From: Pseudomonas syringae KCTC 12500
GTDB lineage: Bacteria > Pseudomonadota > Gammaproteobacteria > Pseudomonadales > Pseudomonadaceae
Assembly (NCBI RefSeq): GCF_000507185.2
Contig: NZ_AYTM02000002.1
Span: forward strand, 3,197,501 to 3,261,500
Reading direction: 5' to 3'
Length of the DNA: 64,000 nt
In this document: piece by piece, positions 12,174 to 21,916 of the stretch
Position numbering within the stretch: position 1 is the first letter of the stretch
Layout: each line of letters begins with the position of its first letter
Program-made: the position numbers and the translations under genes
The notes under the pieces: generated by a model
Seen by the model: only the letters and a program-made list of their open reading frames with translations
Databases searched by the model: none
Told to the model about the DNA's origin: nothing

Positions 12174-12593
12174 TCAGGGCTCGAAGGCGTCTGGTCGCCC
12201 CGGACACTGTTTCAGACGAGCAATGACCTCAGGCGCCGTTTTCGCCGTGTCGATCCTGCCGATATCATCAAGATAGATGTCTATCGTACTTCCCCATTTA
12301 GGCGTGATGTCGATGCACCGCTTGAAACCCTTATCGGTCCACCAATCGAACATCATGAAGAAGTCCCCATCAGGGAATATGTAGCTGAACTCAACGGCTG
12401 AGCCGCCGTGCCTGATATCGCCCCTGCGGATTCTGTCCTGAGTGTTCCACACGTATCGAAACTCCTCCTTGCTATTCGGAGAAAAATTGACCGCTACGAC
12501 CGGCGAGGAAAAATACCAAAAAGCCACAGGAAGGATGCCGAGTAGAAGAAACATCCAGCGGCCATATCGGATCTTGGGTTTATGGACATGCAT
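12174..12593 (-). CDS. Small membrane-anchored protein, probable immunity protein of the adjacent PAAR toxin
   Basis: I do not recognise the family. The 139-residue product begins with basic residues, then has one hydrophobic segment at about residues 12-34 (FLLLGILPVAFWYF), then a polar domain that would lie in the periplasm. The start at 12593 is chosen because AAAGGGAT lies before it; the gene then overlaps the end of the toxin gene by 14 bases. An in-frame start at 12635 would deepen the overlap. Position directly after a secreted toxin gene, overlap and a membrane anchor are the usual marks of an immunity gene. Function is inferred from context only. Confidence 0.6.
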   Translation of the reverse strand: MHVHKPKIRYGRWMFLLLGILPVAFWYFSSPVVAVNFSPNSKEEFRYVWNTQDRIRRGDIRHGGSAVEFSYIFPDGDFFMMFDWWTDKGFKRCIDITPKWGSTIDIYLDDIGRIDTAKTAPEVIARLKQCPGRPDAFEP

Positions 12594-13740
12594 GTATTTG
12601 GATCCCTTTACCCCATGTCTGGGGCGGTACTGCAAGCACTTCGTCCATGATCATCTTGGCCGTGATGCCTCCGTTGGGATGTTGTTGATAGAGCTTCACC
12701 CCAATGCTAATAGATATTCGGTCGGGAGCATCATCCCACGCCCTCAGGCCATCGACATCACCGGAGCGGTTCGGACCGGGTAGCTCCCATTGAGCCTTAG
12801 GCTTCGTAAACACCTCATCAACCTTCCGTCCGGCGTCTGAAATTATCTGCTCGGCCCCGGCGCCATCCAATAGAGCGCTTTCGGAGAGACCCCCAGCCAT
12901 GCCTATATATCCGTAATGGACGTTGGACCAGATGTCATAAAAATACTCGTACTTGCCTTGTTTGTGCCAAACACCACCAATTGTTCGACGGATGATCGGC
13001 TTGTGGTCCCACGGGCGATTCTGACCAACACGTTCTGCCCAGATAGCAAAAGCCTTTGCTTGCATACCCGCCGCCATGCTGTAGAAATCCGGGCTGGGAC
13101 CAAGGCGCAAGTAAAATGGAAGCGTCTCATACTCCTTCATCTTTGCCGCCGCATCGAAGCTATTGAGGTCTCTCATCTGTCGAACTTCTGGACTATTGAT
13201 GTTGGCGTTCATCTCTCCAGCGATATAAGTCGCCAGCTCTTCCATCCTGTCAGGGTGTTTGCAAACAACAGATTCCGCCCTTGGCTCAGGCTGCGCATCT
13301 GACTTCTTGCCAGCTGCCTCAAGGCCTACCAAAGCATTCGCCGCCAAGGCTTTCTCCGTGAGCTTCGGGTCAGCCAGCAAGGTCACCATCTTCTCGTCGT
13401 CCACGGACCCGTCTGGCCGGAAGGCCCCTAGCGCCATGAAGTTAATAAGGGTCGCGCCACCAGCGTCACCCATGACGAAGCCGCCACCAACATTGCCTGA
13501 GCCTGTGATGATTGTCCCGCCGTGACTGGTGGGGCTTCCGAGGTGGGCCATAGGACGGCCATTCACCAGAATAGAAGGAAAGCCTGTAGTGATAACCGCA
13601 CCACACCCGCAGGTATCACCCACACGTGCCGCGCCCATTGCGTTGATGTTGACGTCACCGGACGCAGAAGCGATAGACGTTGTACCGTGCCCCGGTAATG
13701 GGCAGGCGTGCTTGTCGCCCAATCGGGCTGAAGAAATCAT
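12580..13740 (-). CDS. PAAR-domain protein with C-terminal polymorphic toxin domain (type 44-like), putative T6SS effector
   Basis: A 386-residue protein. Residues 1 to about 95 form a PAAR domain with repeated glycine-rich hairpins (ARLGDKHACPLPGHG, ARVGDTCGCGAVI, GRPMAHLGSPTSHGG); PAAR proteins cap the VgrG spike of type VI secretion systems. A linker leads to a C-terminal domain with YDIWSNVHYGYIGM at about 268-281, LLDGAGAEQI and LRAWDD, which I recognise as the polymorphic toxin type 44 (Ntox44) group, predicted nucleases; this assignment is from memory and unverified. The start at 13740 has a weak GGGACGGG ahead of it. No vgrG, hcp or adaptor gene is nearby, so it is an orphan effector cassette. 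Confidence 0.82.
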   Translation of the reverse strand: MISSARLGDKHACPLPGHGTTSIASASGDVNINAMGAARVGDTCGCGAVITTGFPSILVNGRPMAHLGSPTSHGGTIITGSGNVGGGFVMGDAGGATLINFMALGAFRPDGSVDDEKMVTLLADPKLTEKALAANALVGLEAAGKKSDAQPEPRAESVVCKHPDRMEELATYIAGEMNANINSPEVRQMRDLNSFDAAAKMKEYETLPFYLRLGPSPDFYSMAAGMQAKAFAIWAERVGQNRPWDHKPIIRRTIGGVWHKQGKYEYFYDIWSNVHYGYIGMAGGLSESALLDGAGAEQIISDAGRKVDEVFTKPKAQWELPGPNRSGDVDGLRAWDDAPDRISISIGVKLYQQHPNGGITAKMIMDEVLAVPPQTWGKGIQIHACP

Positions 13741-13979
13741 TGCATCCCGTCCCTGCGTTTTGATCCGTAGACAACCAGCGTTTAGTTGACGCGTGGGAGG
13801 CTACAGGAAGCGCAAAAAGCGGTATGTAGGGGAAATCTTGGTTTTGCGAAGGACCTTGAGAACCTGATCGAAGAGTCGGGGTTACCTCAATGGTTGCGAA
13901 CCAGCATCCGTGTCACAAGCCGTCGGCCAACTCTGGTCTGCCCCGCTACGATACGGCCACCTGATTCCTTGAAAATCTG
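13741..13979. other. Non-coding gap between the PAAR toxin gene and the LysR gene
   Basis: About 240 bases holding the promoter region of the toxin gene, which reads leftward, and the downstream region of the LysR gene. A short frame at 13786-13986 on the + strand has no ribosome binding site or recognisable domain and is not called. I see no clear terminator hairpin. Confidence 0.5.
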
Positions 13980-14927
13980 TCACTGAAGGAAGCGAATAGC
14001 GCGGTTTTCCCCCAACAAAAAACCCTTATTCAACTCCGTCACCTCCCGAATGTAATCCCACAGCAACGTGATCCGCTTCAACTTGCGCAGATCCTCCCGG
14101 CAATACATCCAGAATTGACGAGTAATGTTCACTTCCTCCCTCAGCACCGGCAGTAGCCGTGGGTCTTGAGCGGCGAGGAAGCATGGCAGGATGGCCAGTG
14201 CGCGGCCCTGCAGGGCGGCGGTGTATTGGGCGATGACGCTGGTGCTGCGCAGTTGTGCCTGGGCGTTGGGGAGCAGGTTGCTCATGTATAGCAGCTCGGA
14301 GCTGAACGCCAAGTCGTCGACGTAGCTGATGAAGACGTGCTCGCTCAAGTCCGCCTTGTGTTCGATGGGCGAGTGGTTGTCGAGGTAGGCCTGGGTCGCG
14401 TACAGACCCAGGCTGTAATCGCAGAGCTTGCAACACACGTAGGGGCCGTGTTCGGGGCGCTCCAGGGCGATGACGATATCCGCCTCGCGTTTCGACAGGC
14501 TGATGAAGTGCGGCAGCGGCAGGATGTCCAGCGAAATGCTCGGGTAGCTGTCGAGAAAGTGGCTCAGTTGCGGGGTGATGAAGAAGCTGCCGAAGCCTTC
14601 CGTGCAGCCCATACGCACGTGCCCGGATAACGCGACGCTGGACCCGGAAACCTGCTCGCAGGCCATGTGCAGTGTGCTTTCGATGGACTCGGCATAGCCC
14701 AGCAGGCGCTGACCTTCGGCGGTCATGATGAAGCCGTTGTTGCGCGATTTCTCGAACAGCAGCGTGCCCAGCGAGGTTTCCAGCGAGTTGATGCGCCGCG
14801 ACACGGTGGTGTAGTCGACGCCCAGGCGGCGGGCCGCGCTGCTGACTTTTCGGGTGCGTGCCACCTCAAGGAAAAACTTCAGGTCATCCCAGTTCAACAG
14901 CCCCAGGGAGGTGATGTTTTTTTGCAT
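13980..14927 (-). CDS. LysR-family transcriptional regulator, probable regulator of mmsAB
   Basis: A 315-residue product of typical LysR length. The N-terminal winged helix-turn-helix (about residues 12-70) includes FFLEVARTRKVSSAARRL and VDYTTVSRRINSLE; a substrate-binding domain follows. The protein starts at ATG 14927, preceded by CAGGG; the longer reading from 15098 would run into the mmsA start region and lacks support. It is divergent from mmsA with about 158 bases between, the classic arrangement for a LysR activator and its target operon. The inducer is presumably a valine-pathway intermediate, by inference. Confidence 0.88.
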   Translation of the reverse strand: MQKNITSLGLLNWDDLKFFLEVARTRKVSSAARRLGVDYTTVSRRINSLETSLGTLLFEKSRNNGFIMTAEGQRLLGYAESIESTLHMACEQVSGSSVALSGHVRMGCTEGFGSFFITPQLSHFLDSYPSISLDILPLPHFISLSKREADIVIALERPEHGPYVCCKLCDYSLGLYATQAYLDNHSPIEHKADLSEHVFISYVDDLAFSSELLYMSNLLPNAQAQLRSTSVIAQYTAALQGRALAILPCFLAAQDPRLLPVLREEVNITRQFWMYCREDLRKLKRITLLWDYIREVTELNKGFLLGENRAIRFLQ

Positions 14928-15085
14928 GTTGACCCTGCTTTTATCTGCGTTCTTGTTAGAAGTTTGCACATCTATACTCCAAAGCACGCCCCCTGACCAA
15001 TTCAAAAACAAGACTGCCGGGAGGCCACGATCATCCTTCTGCACAGGCTGTGGATGCGTGGTTTGCTGAAGGGAGAATCGCTGAA

Positions 15086-16612
15086 ATGAATGCCTCACTG
15101 AACCACACGACGACCTCGATTGCTCGCGTGAAACTGCTGATCAACGGCGAGTGGACCGACTCGCAAAGCAGCGAATGGGTAGACATCGTCAACCCGGCCA
15201 CTCAGGAAATCCTCGCCCAGGTGCCATTCGCCACGGCCAGTGAAGTGGACGCCGCCGTCGCAGCCGCTCACGCGGCCTATCGAACCTGGCGTGAAACCCC
15301 CATCGGTGTGCGTATGCGCATCATGCTCAAGCTGCAGGCGCTGATTCGCGAGCACTCCAAGCGTATCGCGGCGGTACTCAGTGCCGAGCAGGGCAAGACG
15401 CTGGCCGATGCCGAGGGCGATATCTTTCGGGGTCTGGAAGTGGTCGAGCACGCCTGTTCGATCGGCACGCTGCAAATGGGTGAGTTTGCCGAGAACGTCG
15501 CCAGTGGCGTTGACACCTATACCCTGCGCCAGCCGATCGGCGTGTGCGCCGGGATCACGCCGTTCAACTTCCCGGCGATGATTCCGCTGTGGATGTTTCC
15601 GATGGCGATCGCCTGCGGCAATACATTCGTGCTCAAGCCTTCTGAGCAGGATCCGCTGTCGACCCTGTTGCTGGTCGAGCTGGCGATCGAGGCGGGGGTG
15701 CCGCCCGGTGTGCTCAACGTGGTGCATGGTGGCAAGGAGGTGGTGGACGCGATCTGCACGCACAAGGACATCAAGGCTGTTTCCTTCGTCGGTTCAACGG
15801 CGGTCGGCACGCATGTCTACGATCTGGCCGGTCGGCATGGCAAGCGGGTGCAGGCAATGATGGGGGCGAAGAATCATGCCGTGGTGCTACCCGACGCTAA
15901 CCGTGAGCAAACCCTGAACGCGCTGGTGGGCGCAGGTTTCGGTGCGGCGGGTCAGCGGTGCATGGCGACTTCTGTGGTGGTGCTGGTCGGCGCGTCTAGA
16001 CAGTGGCTGCCCGACCTCAAGGCGCGGGCGCAGAAACTCAAGGTCAATGCCGGCCAGGAACCGGGCACCGACATCGGGCCGGTGATTTCACGACGGGCCA
16101 AACAACGCATTCTGGATCTGATCGAGAGTGGCGTGCGTGAAGGTGCGACGCTGGAACTGGATGGTCGTGAGGTTTCAGTGCCGGGTTACGAGGGCGGCAA
16201 CTTCGTAGGGCCGACCTTGTTCTCGGGCGTCACCACCGACATGCAGATCTACACCCAGGAAATTTTCGGGCCGGTGCTGGTGGTGCTGGAAGTCGATACC
16301 CTCGATGAGGCTATCGCGCTGGTCAACGCCAACCCGTTCGGCAATGGCACCGGGCTGTTCACCCAGAGCGGTGCGGCGGCACGCAAGTTCCAAAGTGAGA
16401 CCGATGTCGGGCAGGTCGGGATCAATATTCCGATTCCCGTGCCGGTGCCGTTTTTCAGTTTCACTGGCTCGCGGGGTTCCAAGCTGGGCGATCTGGGCCC
16501 GTACGGCAAACAGGTGGTGCAGTTCTACACTCAGACCAAGACCGTCACCAGTCGCTGGTTCGATGACGAGAGCGTCAACGATGGCGTGAACACCACGATC
16601 AATCTGCGCTGA
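15086..16612 (+). CDS. mmsA: CoA-acylating methylmalonate-semialdehyde dehydrogenase
   Basis: This cytoplasmic enzyme converts methylmalonate semialdehyde (and malonate semialdehyde) with CoA and NAD+ to propionyl-CoA (acetyl-CoA), the last dedicated step of valine degradation. The 508-residue product has the aldehyde dehydrogenase fold: the cofactor region [13 protein letters not shown] and [13 protein letters not shown], the catalytic Cys in [13 protein letters not shown], and the C-terminal [19 protein letters not shown] typical of MmsA. GAAGGGAGA precedes ATG 15086. mmsB follows 33 bases later in the same direction. Confidence 0.95.
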   Translation: MNASLNHTTTSIARVKLLINGEWTDSQSSEWVDIVNPATQEILAQVPFATASEVDAAVAAAHAAYRTWRETPIGVRMRIMLKLQALIREHSKRIAAVLSAEQGKTLADAEGDIFRGLEVVEHACSIGTLQMGEFAENVASGVDTYTLRQPIGVCAGITPFNFPAMIPLWMFPMAIACGNTFVLKPSEQDPLSTLLLVELAIEAGVPPGVLNVVHGGKEVVDAICTHKDIKAVSFVGSTAVGTHVYDLAGRHGKRVQAMMGAKNHAVVLPDANREQTLNALVGAGFGAAGQRCMATSVVVLVGASRQWLPDLKARAQKLKVNAGQEPGTDIGPVISRRAKQRILDLIESGVREGATLELDGREVSVPGYEGGNFVGPTLFSGVTTDMQIYTQEIFGPVLVVLEVDTLDEAIALVNANPFGNGTGLFTQSGAAARKFQSETDVGQVGINIPIPVPVPFFSFTGSRGSKLGDLGPYGKQVVQFYTQTKTVTSRWFDDESVNDGVNTTINLR

Positions 16613-16645
16613 GCGCTGGCGGTCAATTCGCCCGGGAGAACAACC

Positions 16646-17533
16646 ATGAACATCGCATTTATCGGTCTGGGCAATATGGGCGCGCCCATGGCCCGCAACC
16701 TGATCAGAGCCGGTCACGCCTTGCAGGTGTTCGACCTGAACAAGAGCGTACTGGCTGAATTCGCCGAGCTGGGCGCACAGGTCCGCGACTCGCCCGCACA
16801 GGCGGCCCAGGGCACTGAACTGGTCATCACCATGCTGCCCGCTGCGGCGCATGTGCGCAGCGTTTACCTGAACGACGACGGCGTGCTGAAAGGCATCGCG
16901 TCCGGTGTCCCGGCAGTTGATTGCAGCACCATCGACCCGCAGACCATCCGCGACATTGCCGCTGTTGCTGCGCGGCAAGGTGTGGTGTTGGGCGATGCGC
17001 CGGTGTCGGGCGGCACCGGTGGTGCGCAGGCCGGAACCCTGACCTTCATGGTCGGAGGTACTGCCGGGCATTTCGCTGTGCTCAAACCGGTGCTGGAACA
17101 GATGGGCCGCAACATCGTGCATTGTGGTGACGTGGGCACCGGCCAGATCGCCAAGATCTGCAATAACATGCTGCTGGCGATTTCCATGATCGGCGTGGCC
17201 GAGTCCATGGCGCTGGGCAATGCACTGGGTATCGACACCGAAGTGCTGGCCGGCATTATCAATACTTCGACCGGTCGTTGCTGGAGTTCGGAGGCCTACA
17301 ACCCGTGGCCCGGCATCGTCGAAACCGCGCCCGCGTCACGCGGTTACAGCGGCGGCTTTGGCGCCGAGCTGATGCTCAAGGACTTGGGCCTGGCAACCGA
17401 GGCCGCGCGCGCTGCGCATCAACCGGTTGTCCTCGGCGCAGTGGCGCAACAGCTTTACCAGGCCATGAGCCTGCGTGGCGATGGCGGCAAGGATTTCTCG
17501 GCGATCATCGAGGGGTATCGCCCGAAAGCCTAG
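16646..17533 (+). CDS. mmsB: 3-hydroxyisobutyrate dehydrogenase
   Basis: The enzyme oxidises 3-hydroxyisobutyrate to methylmalonate semialdehyde with NAD+, feeding MmsA in valine catabolism. The 295-residue product has the Rossmann motif IGLGNMGAPMARNL at the N-terminus, the substrate-binding segment DAPVSGGTGGAQAGTL, and the catalytic Lys in GQIAKICNNM. Family members share this length and domain order. It follows mmsA closely and probably shares its LysR-controlled promoter. Confidence 0.95.
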   Translation: MNIAFIGLGNMGAPMARNLIRAGHALQVFDLNKSVLAEFAELGAQVRDSPAQAAQGTELVITMLPAAAHVRSVYLNDDGVLKGIASGVPAVDCSTIDPQTIRDIAAVAARQGVVLGDAPVSGGTGGAQAGTLTFMVGGTAGHFAVLKPVLEQMGRNIVHCGDVGTGQIAKICNNMLLAISMIGVAESMALGNALGIDTEVLAGIINTSTGRCWSSEAYNPWPGIVETAPASRGYSGGFGAELMLKDLGLATEAARAAHQPVVLGAVAQQLYQAMSLRGDGGKDFSAIIEGYRPKA

Positions 17534-17738
17534 GCGTCACCCGTGTCGGGAATCAGTGGGGCGTTGATGTGTATCCGGTTTTTACATTAGGAAAACGCGG
17601 CAGAACCGGCTACTTTGGACCCCGTCAGATCAGCGCAGGGATGCTCGGTACGCTTCGATGAGAAGTGCCGCATCCTCGCCTGGAGGCTGGCGCTTCACTC
17701 ATCAAACGTCCCTGACCCAGAAAAAGAAGAGATCGACC

Positions 17739-19466
17739 ATGAAGTTCGAACCCCTCGCCAGATCGTTGATCGCGACGGCACTGATTGTCGCGTATTCCCC
17801 CACATTCGCCGCGTCACAAGCCCCGGTCGCTGCCGAAAACGGCATGGTCGTGACGGCTCAGCACCTGGCTACTCACGTGGGGGTCGATGTACTCAAGGCT
17901 GGCGGCAATGCGGTCGATGCGGCCGTAGCGGTTGGCTACGCACTGGCGGTGGTCTATCCCGCTGCGGGCAACCTCGGCGGTGGTGGGTTCATGACCATTC
18001 AACTGGCCGACGGGCGCAAGACCTTCCTCGACTTCCGTGAAAAGGCGCCGCTGGCCGCGACTGCCAACATGTATCTGGACAAGGACGGCAAGGTCATCCC
18101 TGACCTGAGTGCCAAGGGCCATCTGGCCGTCGGCGTGCCGGGCACTGTGTCCGGTATGGAAATGGCCCTGAGCAAGTACGGCACCCGCAAGCGTGAAGAG
18201 GTCATCGCCCCGGCGATCAAGCTTGCCGAGGACGGTTTTGTGCTGGGGCAGGGCGATGTCGACATGCTGTCGAGCGCCACGGATGTGTTCAAGGCGGACA
18301 TGGCCGATTCCGGCTCGATCTTCCTCAACAAGGGCGAGCCGATGCAGGTCGGTCAGAAGCTGGTGCAGAAAGACCTGGCCAAGACCCTCAAGGAAGTGTC
18401 CGAGAAGGGCAGCGACGGTTTCTACAAGGGCTGGGTTGCCAAGGCGCTGGTCGACTCCAGTCAGGCTGGCAAGGGCATCATCACCCAGGCGGACCTCGAC
18501 CATTACAAGACCCGCGAGCTGGCGCCGATCGAATGTGATTACCGTGGCTACCACGTGGTCTCGGCACCGCCTCCGAGCTCTGGCGGTGTGGTCATCTGCC
18601 AGATTCTGAACATCCTCGAAGGCTACCCGATGAAAGAGCTGGGCTTCCGCTCGGCGCAGGGCATGCATTATCAGATCGAGGCCATGCGTCACGCCTACGC
18701 GGACCGCAACAGCTACCTGGGCGACCCGGACTTCGTCAAGAATCCGGTCGAGCACCTGCTGGACGTCAAGTATGCCGCCAAGCTGCGCGCTGCCATCGAG
18801 CCGCAAAAGGCCGGTGACTCGAGCAAGATCAAACCCGGCGTCGCGCCCCATGAAGGCAGCAACACCACTCACTATTCGATTGTCGATAAATGGGGCAATG
18901 CGGTTTCGGTGACCTACACCTTGAACAACTGGTTCGGCGCGGGCGTCATGGCCAGCAAGACCGGCGTGATCCTCAACGACGAAATGGATGACTTCACCGT
19001 CAAGGTCGGCGTGCCCAACATGTACGGACTGGTGCAGGGCGAAGCCAACGCCATCGCGCCGGGCAAGACGCCGCTGTCGTCGATGAGCCCGACCATTGTC
19101 ACCAAGGACGGCAAGGCAGTGATGGTCGTCGGCACGCCGGGCGGCAGCCGCATCATTACCGCCACGCTGCTGACCATGCTCAACGTCATTGACTACGGCA
19201 TGAACATTCAGGAAGCGGTCGACGCGCCGCGTTTCCACCAGCAATGGCAGCCTGAAGAAACCAACATCGATACCTTCGCGGTCAGCCCTGACACGCTGAA
19301 GATTCTCGAGAGTTGGGGTCAAAAGTTCGCAGGTCCGCAGCCGCTCAATCATGTGGCGGCGATTCTGGTGGGCGCGCCTTCGCTGGGTGGCAAACCAGTC
19401 GGTAACAACCGCTTCTACGGCGCTAACGACCCGCGTCGCAACACCGGCTTGTCGCTCGGCTACTGA
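17739..19466 (+). CDS. ggt: Gamma-glutamyltransferase, periplasmic
   Basis: The enzyme transfers or hydrolyses the gamma-glutamyl group of glutathione and related compounds. The 575-residue precursor has a signal peptide of about 25 residues ending PTFAA. Autocleavage occurs before the nucleophilic Thr, here about Thr376 in SNTTHYSIVD, giving large and small subunits. The motifs GNLGGGGFM, PPPSSGGV and LSSMSPTIV are characteristic. Start ATG 17739 has AGAAGAGA before it; the longer frame from 17658 would bury the signal peptide. A 205-base gap separates it from mmsB, so it is probably an independent unit. Confidence 0.95.
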   Translation: MKFEPLARSLIATALIVAYSPTFAASQAPVAAENGMVVTAQHLATHVGVDVLKAGGNAVDAAVAVGYALAVVYPAAGNLGGGGFMTIQLADGRKTFLDFREKAPLAATANMYLDKDGKVIPDLSAKGHLAVGVPGTVSGMEMALSKYGTRKREEVIAPAIKLAEDGFVLGQGDVDMLSSATDVFKADMADSGSIFLNKGEPMQVGQKLVQKDLAKTLKEVSEKGSDGFYKGWVAKALVDSSQAGKGIITQADLDHYKTRELAPIECDYRGYHVVSAPPPSSGGVVICQILNILEGYPMKELGFRSAQGMHYQIEAMRHAYADRNSYLGDPDFVKNPVEHLLDVKYAAKLRAAIEPQKAGDSSKIKPGVAPHEGSNTTHYSIVDKWGNAVSVTYTLNNWFGAGVMASKTGVILNDEMDDFTVKVGVPNMYGLVQGEANAIAPGKTPLSSMSPTIVTKDGKAVMVVGTPGGSRIITATLLTMLNVIDYGMNIQEAVDAPRFHQQWQPEETNIDTFAVSPDTLKILESWGQKFAGPQPLNHVAAILVGAPSLGGKPVGNNRFYGANDPRRNTGLSLGY

Positions 19467-19481
19467 GTCACGCTGCTAATC

Positions 19482-19517
19482 ACGCCACGGCCCTGAGCTT
19501 CAGGGTCGTGGCGTTTT
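19482..19517 (+). terminator. Terminator after ggt
   Basis: Long stem CGCCACGGCCCTGA / TCAGGGTCGTGGCG with a tiny loop and only four T after it, 16 bases after the ggt stop. It also lies between the convergent ggt and transporter genes. The stem is strong, the T tract short. Confidence 0.75.
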
Positions 19518-19533
19518 GCGTTCTGAGGTCTGC

Positions 19534-20301
19534 TCAGTTACGCACCCAGCGCTGCCTGCTCCAGCCGCTCAATGCGTCGACGGCGAATACCAGTATCAGC
19601 ATCGCCAGAATCACGGTACTGGCCTGCGCTTCCTGAAACAGGCTGAGGCTGACATACAGCATTTGCCCTAGACCGCCCGCGCCGACAAAGCCCAGCACGC
19701 TGGCCATGCGAATGTTGTTCTCCCAGCGATACAGCGTATACGCCAGCAGCTGTGGCCAGAGGTTGGGCAGGGTGCCGTAGCTGAACGCCTGCCAGGCGCT
19801 GCCGCCCTGCAGACGAATCGCTGCAGCGGGTTGCGGTGCGGTGTTTTCCAGTGCCTCGGCAAACAGGCGGCCCAGAACGCCCGTGGTGTGCAGTGCCAGT
19901 GCCAGCGTGCCTGCATTGGGGCCGAGCCCGGCAGCCAGCACCATCAACACGGCCCACACCAGTTCCGGAATGGCGCGCAGCGCATTGAGCAGCAGGCGGC
20001 TCAGGCTGCGCAGGAACCAACCGAAGCGTCCGGCAGCGGGCAGTGCCAGGAGCAAACCTGCAATGGCGGCCAGCAAGGTGCCGAGTGCCGACATGGCCAG
20101 GGTTTCCAGGGCGCCCTGGCCGATTGCCTGCAGATGAGGGCCGCTCAGGTCCGGGCTCATGAAGCGCAACGCGTAACGGCCCATCTGCGTCAGGTTGTCG
20201 TGGCTGCCCAGGGTGAGCAGGTCGAGGCCTAGGTACACAAACGATGCGATCACTGCTGCGATCAGCGCCAGCACCAGCAGCAGATTACCTGCGCGCTTCA
20301 T
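19534..20301 (-). CDS. ABC transporter permease, PhnE-like, of the putative selenium uptake system
   Basis: A 255-residue inner-membrane protein with several hydrophobic helices and the binding-protein-dependent permease loop (NALRAIPELVWAVLMV; later FVGAGGLGQML). It resembles PhnE of phosphonate/phosphite importers. Its ATG overlaps the stop of the preceding permease gene (ATGA), so the two permeases are made together and probably pair as a heterodimer. The divergent neighbours selD and mnmH suggest selenium oxyanion transport. That substrate is inferred from gene neighbourhood, not from residues in this protein. Confidence 0.82.
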   Translation of the reverse strand: MKRAGNLLLVLALIAAVIASFVYLGLDLLTLGSHDNLTQMGRYALRFMSPDLSGPHLQAIGQGALETLAMSALGTLLAAIAGLLLALPAAGRFGWFLRSLSRLLLNALRAIPELVWAVLMVLAAGLGPNAGTLALALHTTGVLGRLFAEALENTAPQPAAAIRLQGGSAWQAFSYGTLPNLWPQLLAYTLYRWENNIRMASVLGFVGAGGLGQMLYVSLSLFQEAQASTVILAMLILVFAVDALSGWSRQRWVRN

Positions 20302-21125
20302 GTGAACTGCCTGCGCAGCAAACGGCTGAGCTGGTCGGCGAGCAGCACCAGCAGCAGGAAGGTCAGCAGCATGCTCGCCACTTCGTCACCGGCGAACATG
20401 CGCATCGACAGGTCGATCTGCTGACCCAGTCCGCCTGCGCCGACGAAACCCATGACCACCGAAGCGCGCACGGCGCACTCCCAGCGGTACACGGTGTAGG
20501 AGGTCAGTTCGGCTGCCGCGTTGGGCAGGATGCCGTAAGCCAGTGCGGCCAGGCGACCGCTGCCTGCCTGGAGCAGCGCGTGGGCCGGGCGTTGGTCCAC
20601 CGATTCGAAAATCTCGGCGTACACCTTGCCAAGCATGCCTGCGTAGGTGATGGCGATGGCCAGTACGCCCGCCGTAGGGCCCAGGCCGACCGCACGCACG
20701 AACAGCAGCGCCCAGACGATTTCCGGCACGCTTCGCAGGAAGATCAACACCCCGCGTGCCGGCCAGCGCAGGCATTGGCCGAGCCAGCCGGGGCGGCCGC
20801 CGCGTGAGGCGGCCGACAGCGACAATGCCTGGCTGGCGAGCAGGCTTGCCGGTACGGCCAGCAGCAAGGCAAGGGCAATGCCGGCTGTGGCGATCGCCAG
20901 GGTTTGCAGCGTCGCATCCAGCAGCAGCCCGAGGAATTCCGTAGAGTGCGCCACCGGCCAGAACCCGGCGAGAAAGCTGCCCATCGTCCGCGCATTATCG
21001 GCTTGCAGCAGTACCCACGGATTAAGTTCGGCCAGACGAATGCCCGGCCAGAGCAGGGCGACCGCCAGCAATGTCAGCAACAGGCGTGGCGTTGCCGCCG
21101 GGTCGCGCTGATCCCGACTCAGCAT
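20298..21125 (-). CDS. ABC transporter permease, PhnE-like, of the putative selenium uptake system
   Basis: A 275-residue permease, paralogous to the next gene: the EAA-type loop is here FLRSVPEIVWALLFVRAVG and the ending helix region has FVGAGGLGQQIDLSMRM. About six membrane helices are visible. It overlaps the ATPase gene by seven bases upstream and the second permease by four downstream, forming a tightly coupled four-gene transporter operon. Phosphonate importers of this type often have one or two PhnE genes; here there are two. Confidence 0.82.
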   Translation of the reverse strand: MLSRDQRDPAATPRLLLTLLAVALLWPGIRLAELNPWVLLQADNARTMGSFLAGFWPVAHSTEFLGLLLDATLQTLAIATAGIALALLLAVPASLLASQALSLSAASRGGRPGWLGQCLRWPARGVLIFLRSVPEIVWALLFVRAVGLGPTAGVLAIAITYAGMLGKVYAEIFESVDQRPAHALLQAGSGRLAALAYGILPNAAAELTSYTVYRWECAVRASVVMGFVGAGGLGQQIDLSMRMFAGDEVASMLLTFLLLVLLADQLSRLLRRQFT

Positions 21126-21916
21126 CGCGGCGTCCAGCGTGTTTCAGCTGCATCCGAAACCGGCTGAGGGCTGAGTTGTTCGTTGGCATACAGCGTGTCG
21201 AGATGCTCCCGGCCGACCTCGCTGACGGCGAGGTCGAAGTGAATTCGCCCGTCGCGCACCCCGATGACCCGCGGGAAATGTGCCAGCGCCAGTTCCACCG
21301 CATGCAGGCTGGCGACCAGCGTCACGTTGTGCTCGATGGCGTGCTGACACAGCAGCGCCAGGGTGTGATCGGCGAGGCGCGGGTCCATCGCCGAAACCGG
21401 CTCGTCGGCTAGCAGCAGTTCGGGTTGCTGATACAAGGCGCGGGCAATGCCGACACGTTGCAGCTGTCCACCGGACAACTGCTGGCAACGTTCGAAAAGT
21501 TTGTCCGCCAGGTCCAGACGCGCCAGTACCTCGCGGGCGCCGCTGATGTCGAGTGGATGCAGCAGGTTCAGCAGGCTTTTGCCCAGCCCCCACTGACCAA
21601 GCCTGCCCGCCGACACCGCAGTCACCACCCGCTGGCGCGCCGGCAACGGCGGTGCCTGATGAATCAGCGCAATGCGGCTGCGCAGGCGCTGGCGTCGTGT
21701 GCTGGAGAGCTGCCAGGGATCAGTCCCCAGAACCTGCAGCTGTCCGGCACTGGGCGGCAGAGCGCTGGCCAGCAGATTGAGCAGCGTGGTCTTGCCCGCA
21801 CCGGACGGCCCGATGATCGCTACTCGTTCGCCACGAGCGATGCTCAGGTCCAGGCCGCGCAACGCCAGTGTGCCGTCGCTGTGGCGCAGCTCGATGGCGG
21901 ACAGACGCAGGGTCAT
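21119..21916 (-). CDS. ABC transporter ATP-binding protein, PhnC-like
   Basis: A 265-residue cytoplasmic ATPase. It shows Walker A GPSGAGKTTLL at about residue 36, the signature LSGGQLQRVGIARAL, Walker B LLLADEPVSAMD and the switch His in LVASLHAVELAL. It energises import by the two downstream permeases. Its ATG overlaps the stop of the binding-protein gene (ATGA). PhnC-type similarity would normally suggest phosphonate; the chromosomal context next to selD argues for a selenium substrate. Confidence 0.85.
   Translation of the reverse strand: MTLRLSAIELRHSDGTLALRGLDLSIARGERVAIIGPSGAGKTTLLNLLASALPPSAGQLQVLGTDPWQLSSTRRQRLRSRIALIHQAPPLPARQRVVTAVSAGRLGQWGLGKSLLNLLHPLDISGAREVLARLDLADKLFERCQQLSGGQLQRVGIARALYQQPELLLADEPVSAMDPRLADHTLALLCQHAIEHNVTLVASLHAVELALAHFPRVIGVRDGRIHFDLAVSEVGREHLDTLYANEQLSPQPVSDAAETRWTPRC

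Noticed and set aside
13786..13986. 66-codon frame on the + strand in the gap before the LysR gene
   Set aside because: No ribosome site, no domain, overlaps the LysR 3' end; best treated as non-coding.
14927..15098. Longer version of the LysR gene starting at 15098
   Set aside because: The extra 57 residues would run over the mmsA start and have no similarity to LysR N-termini.
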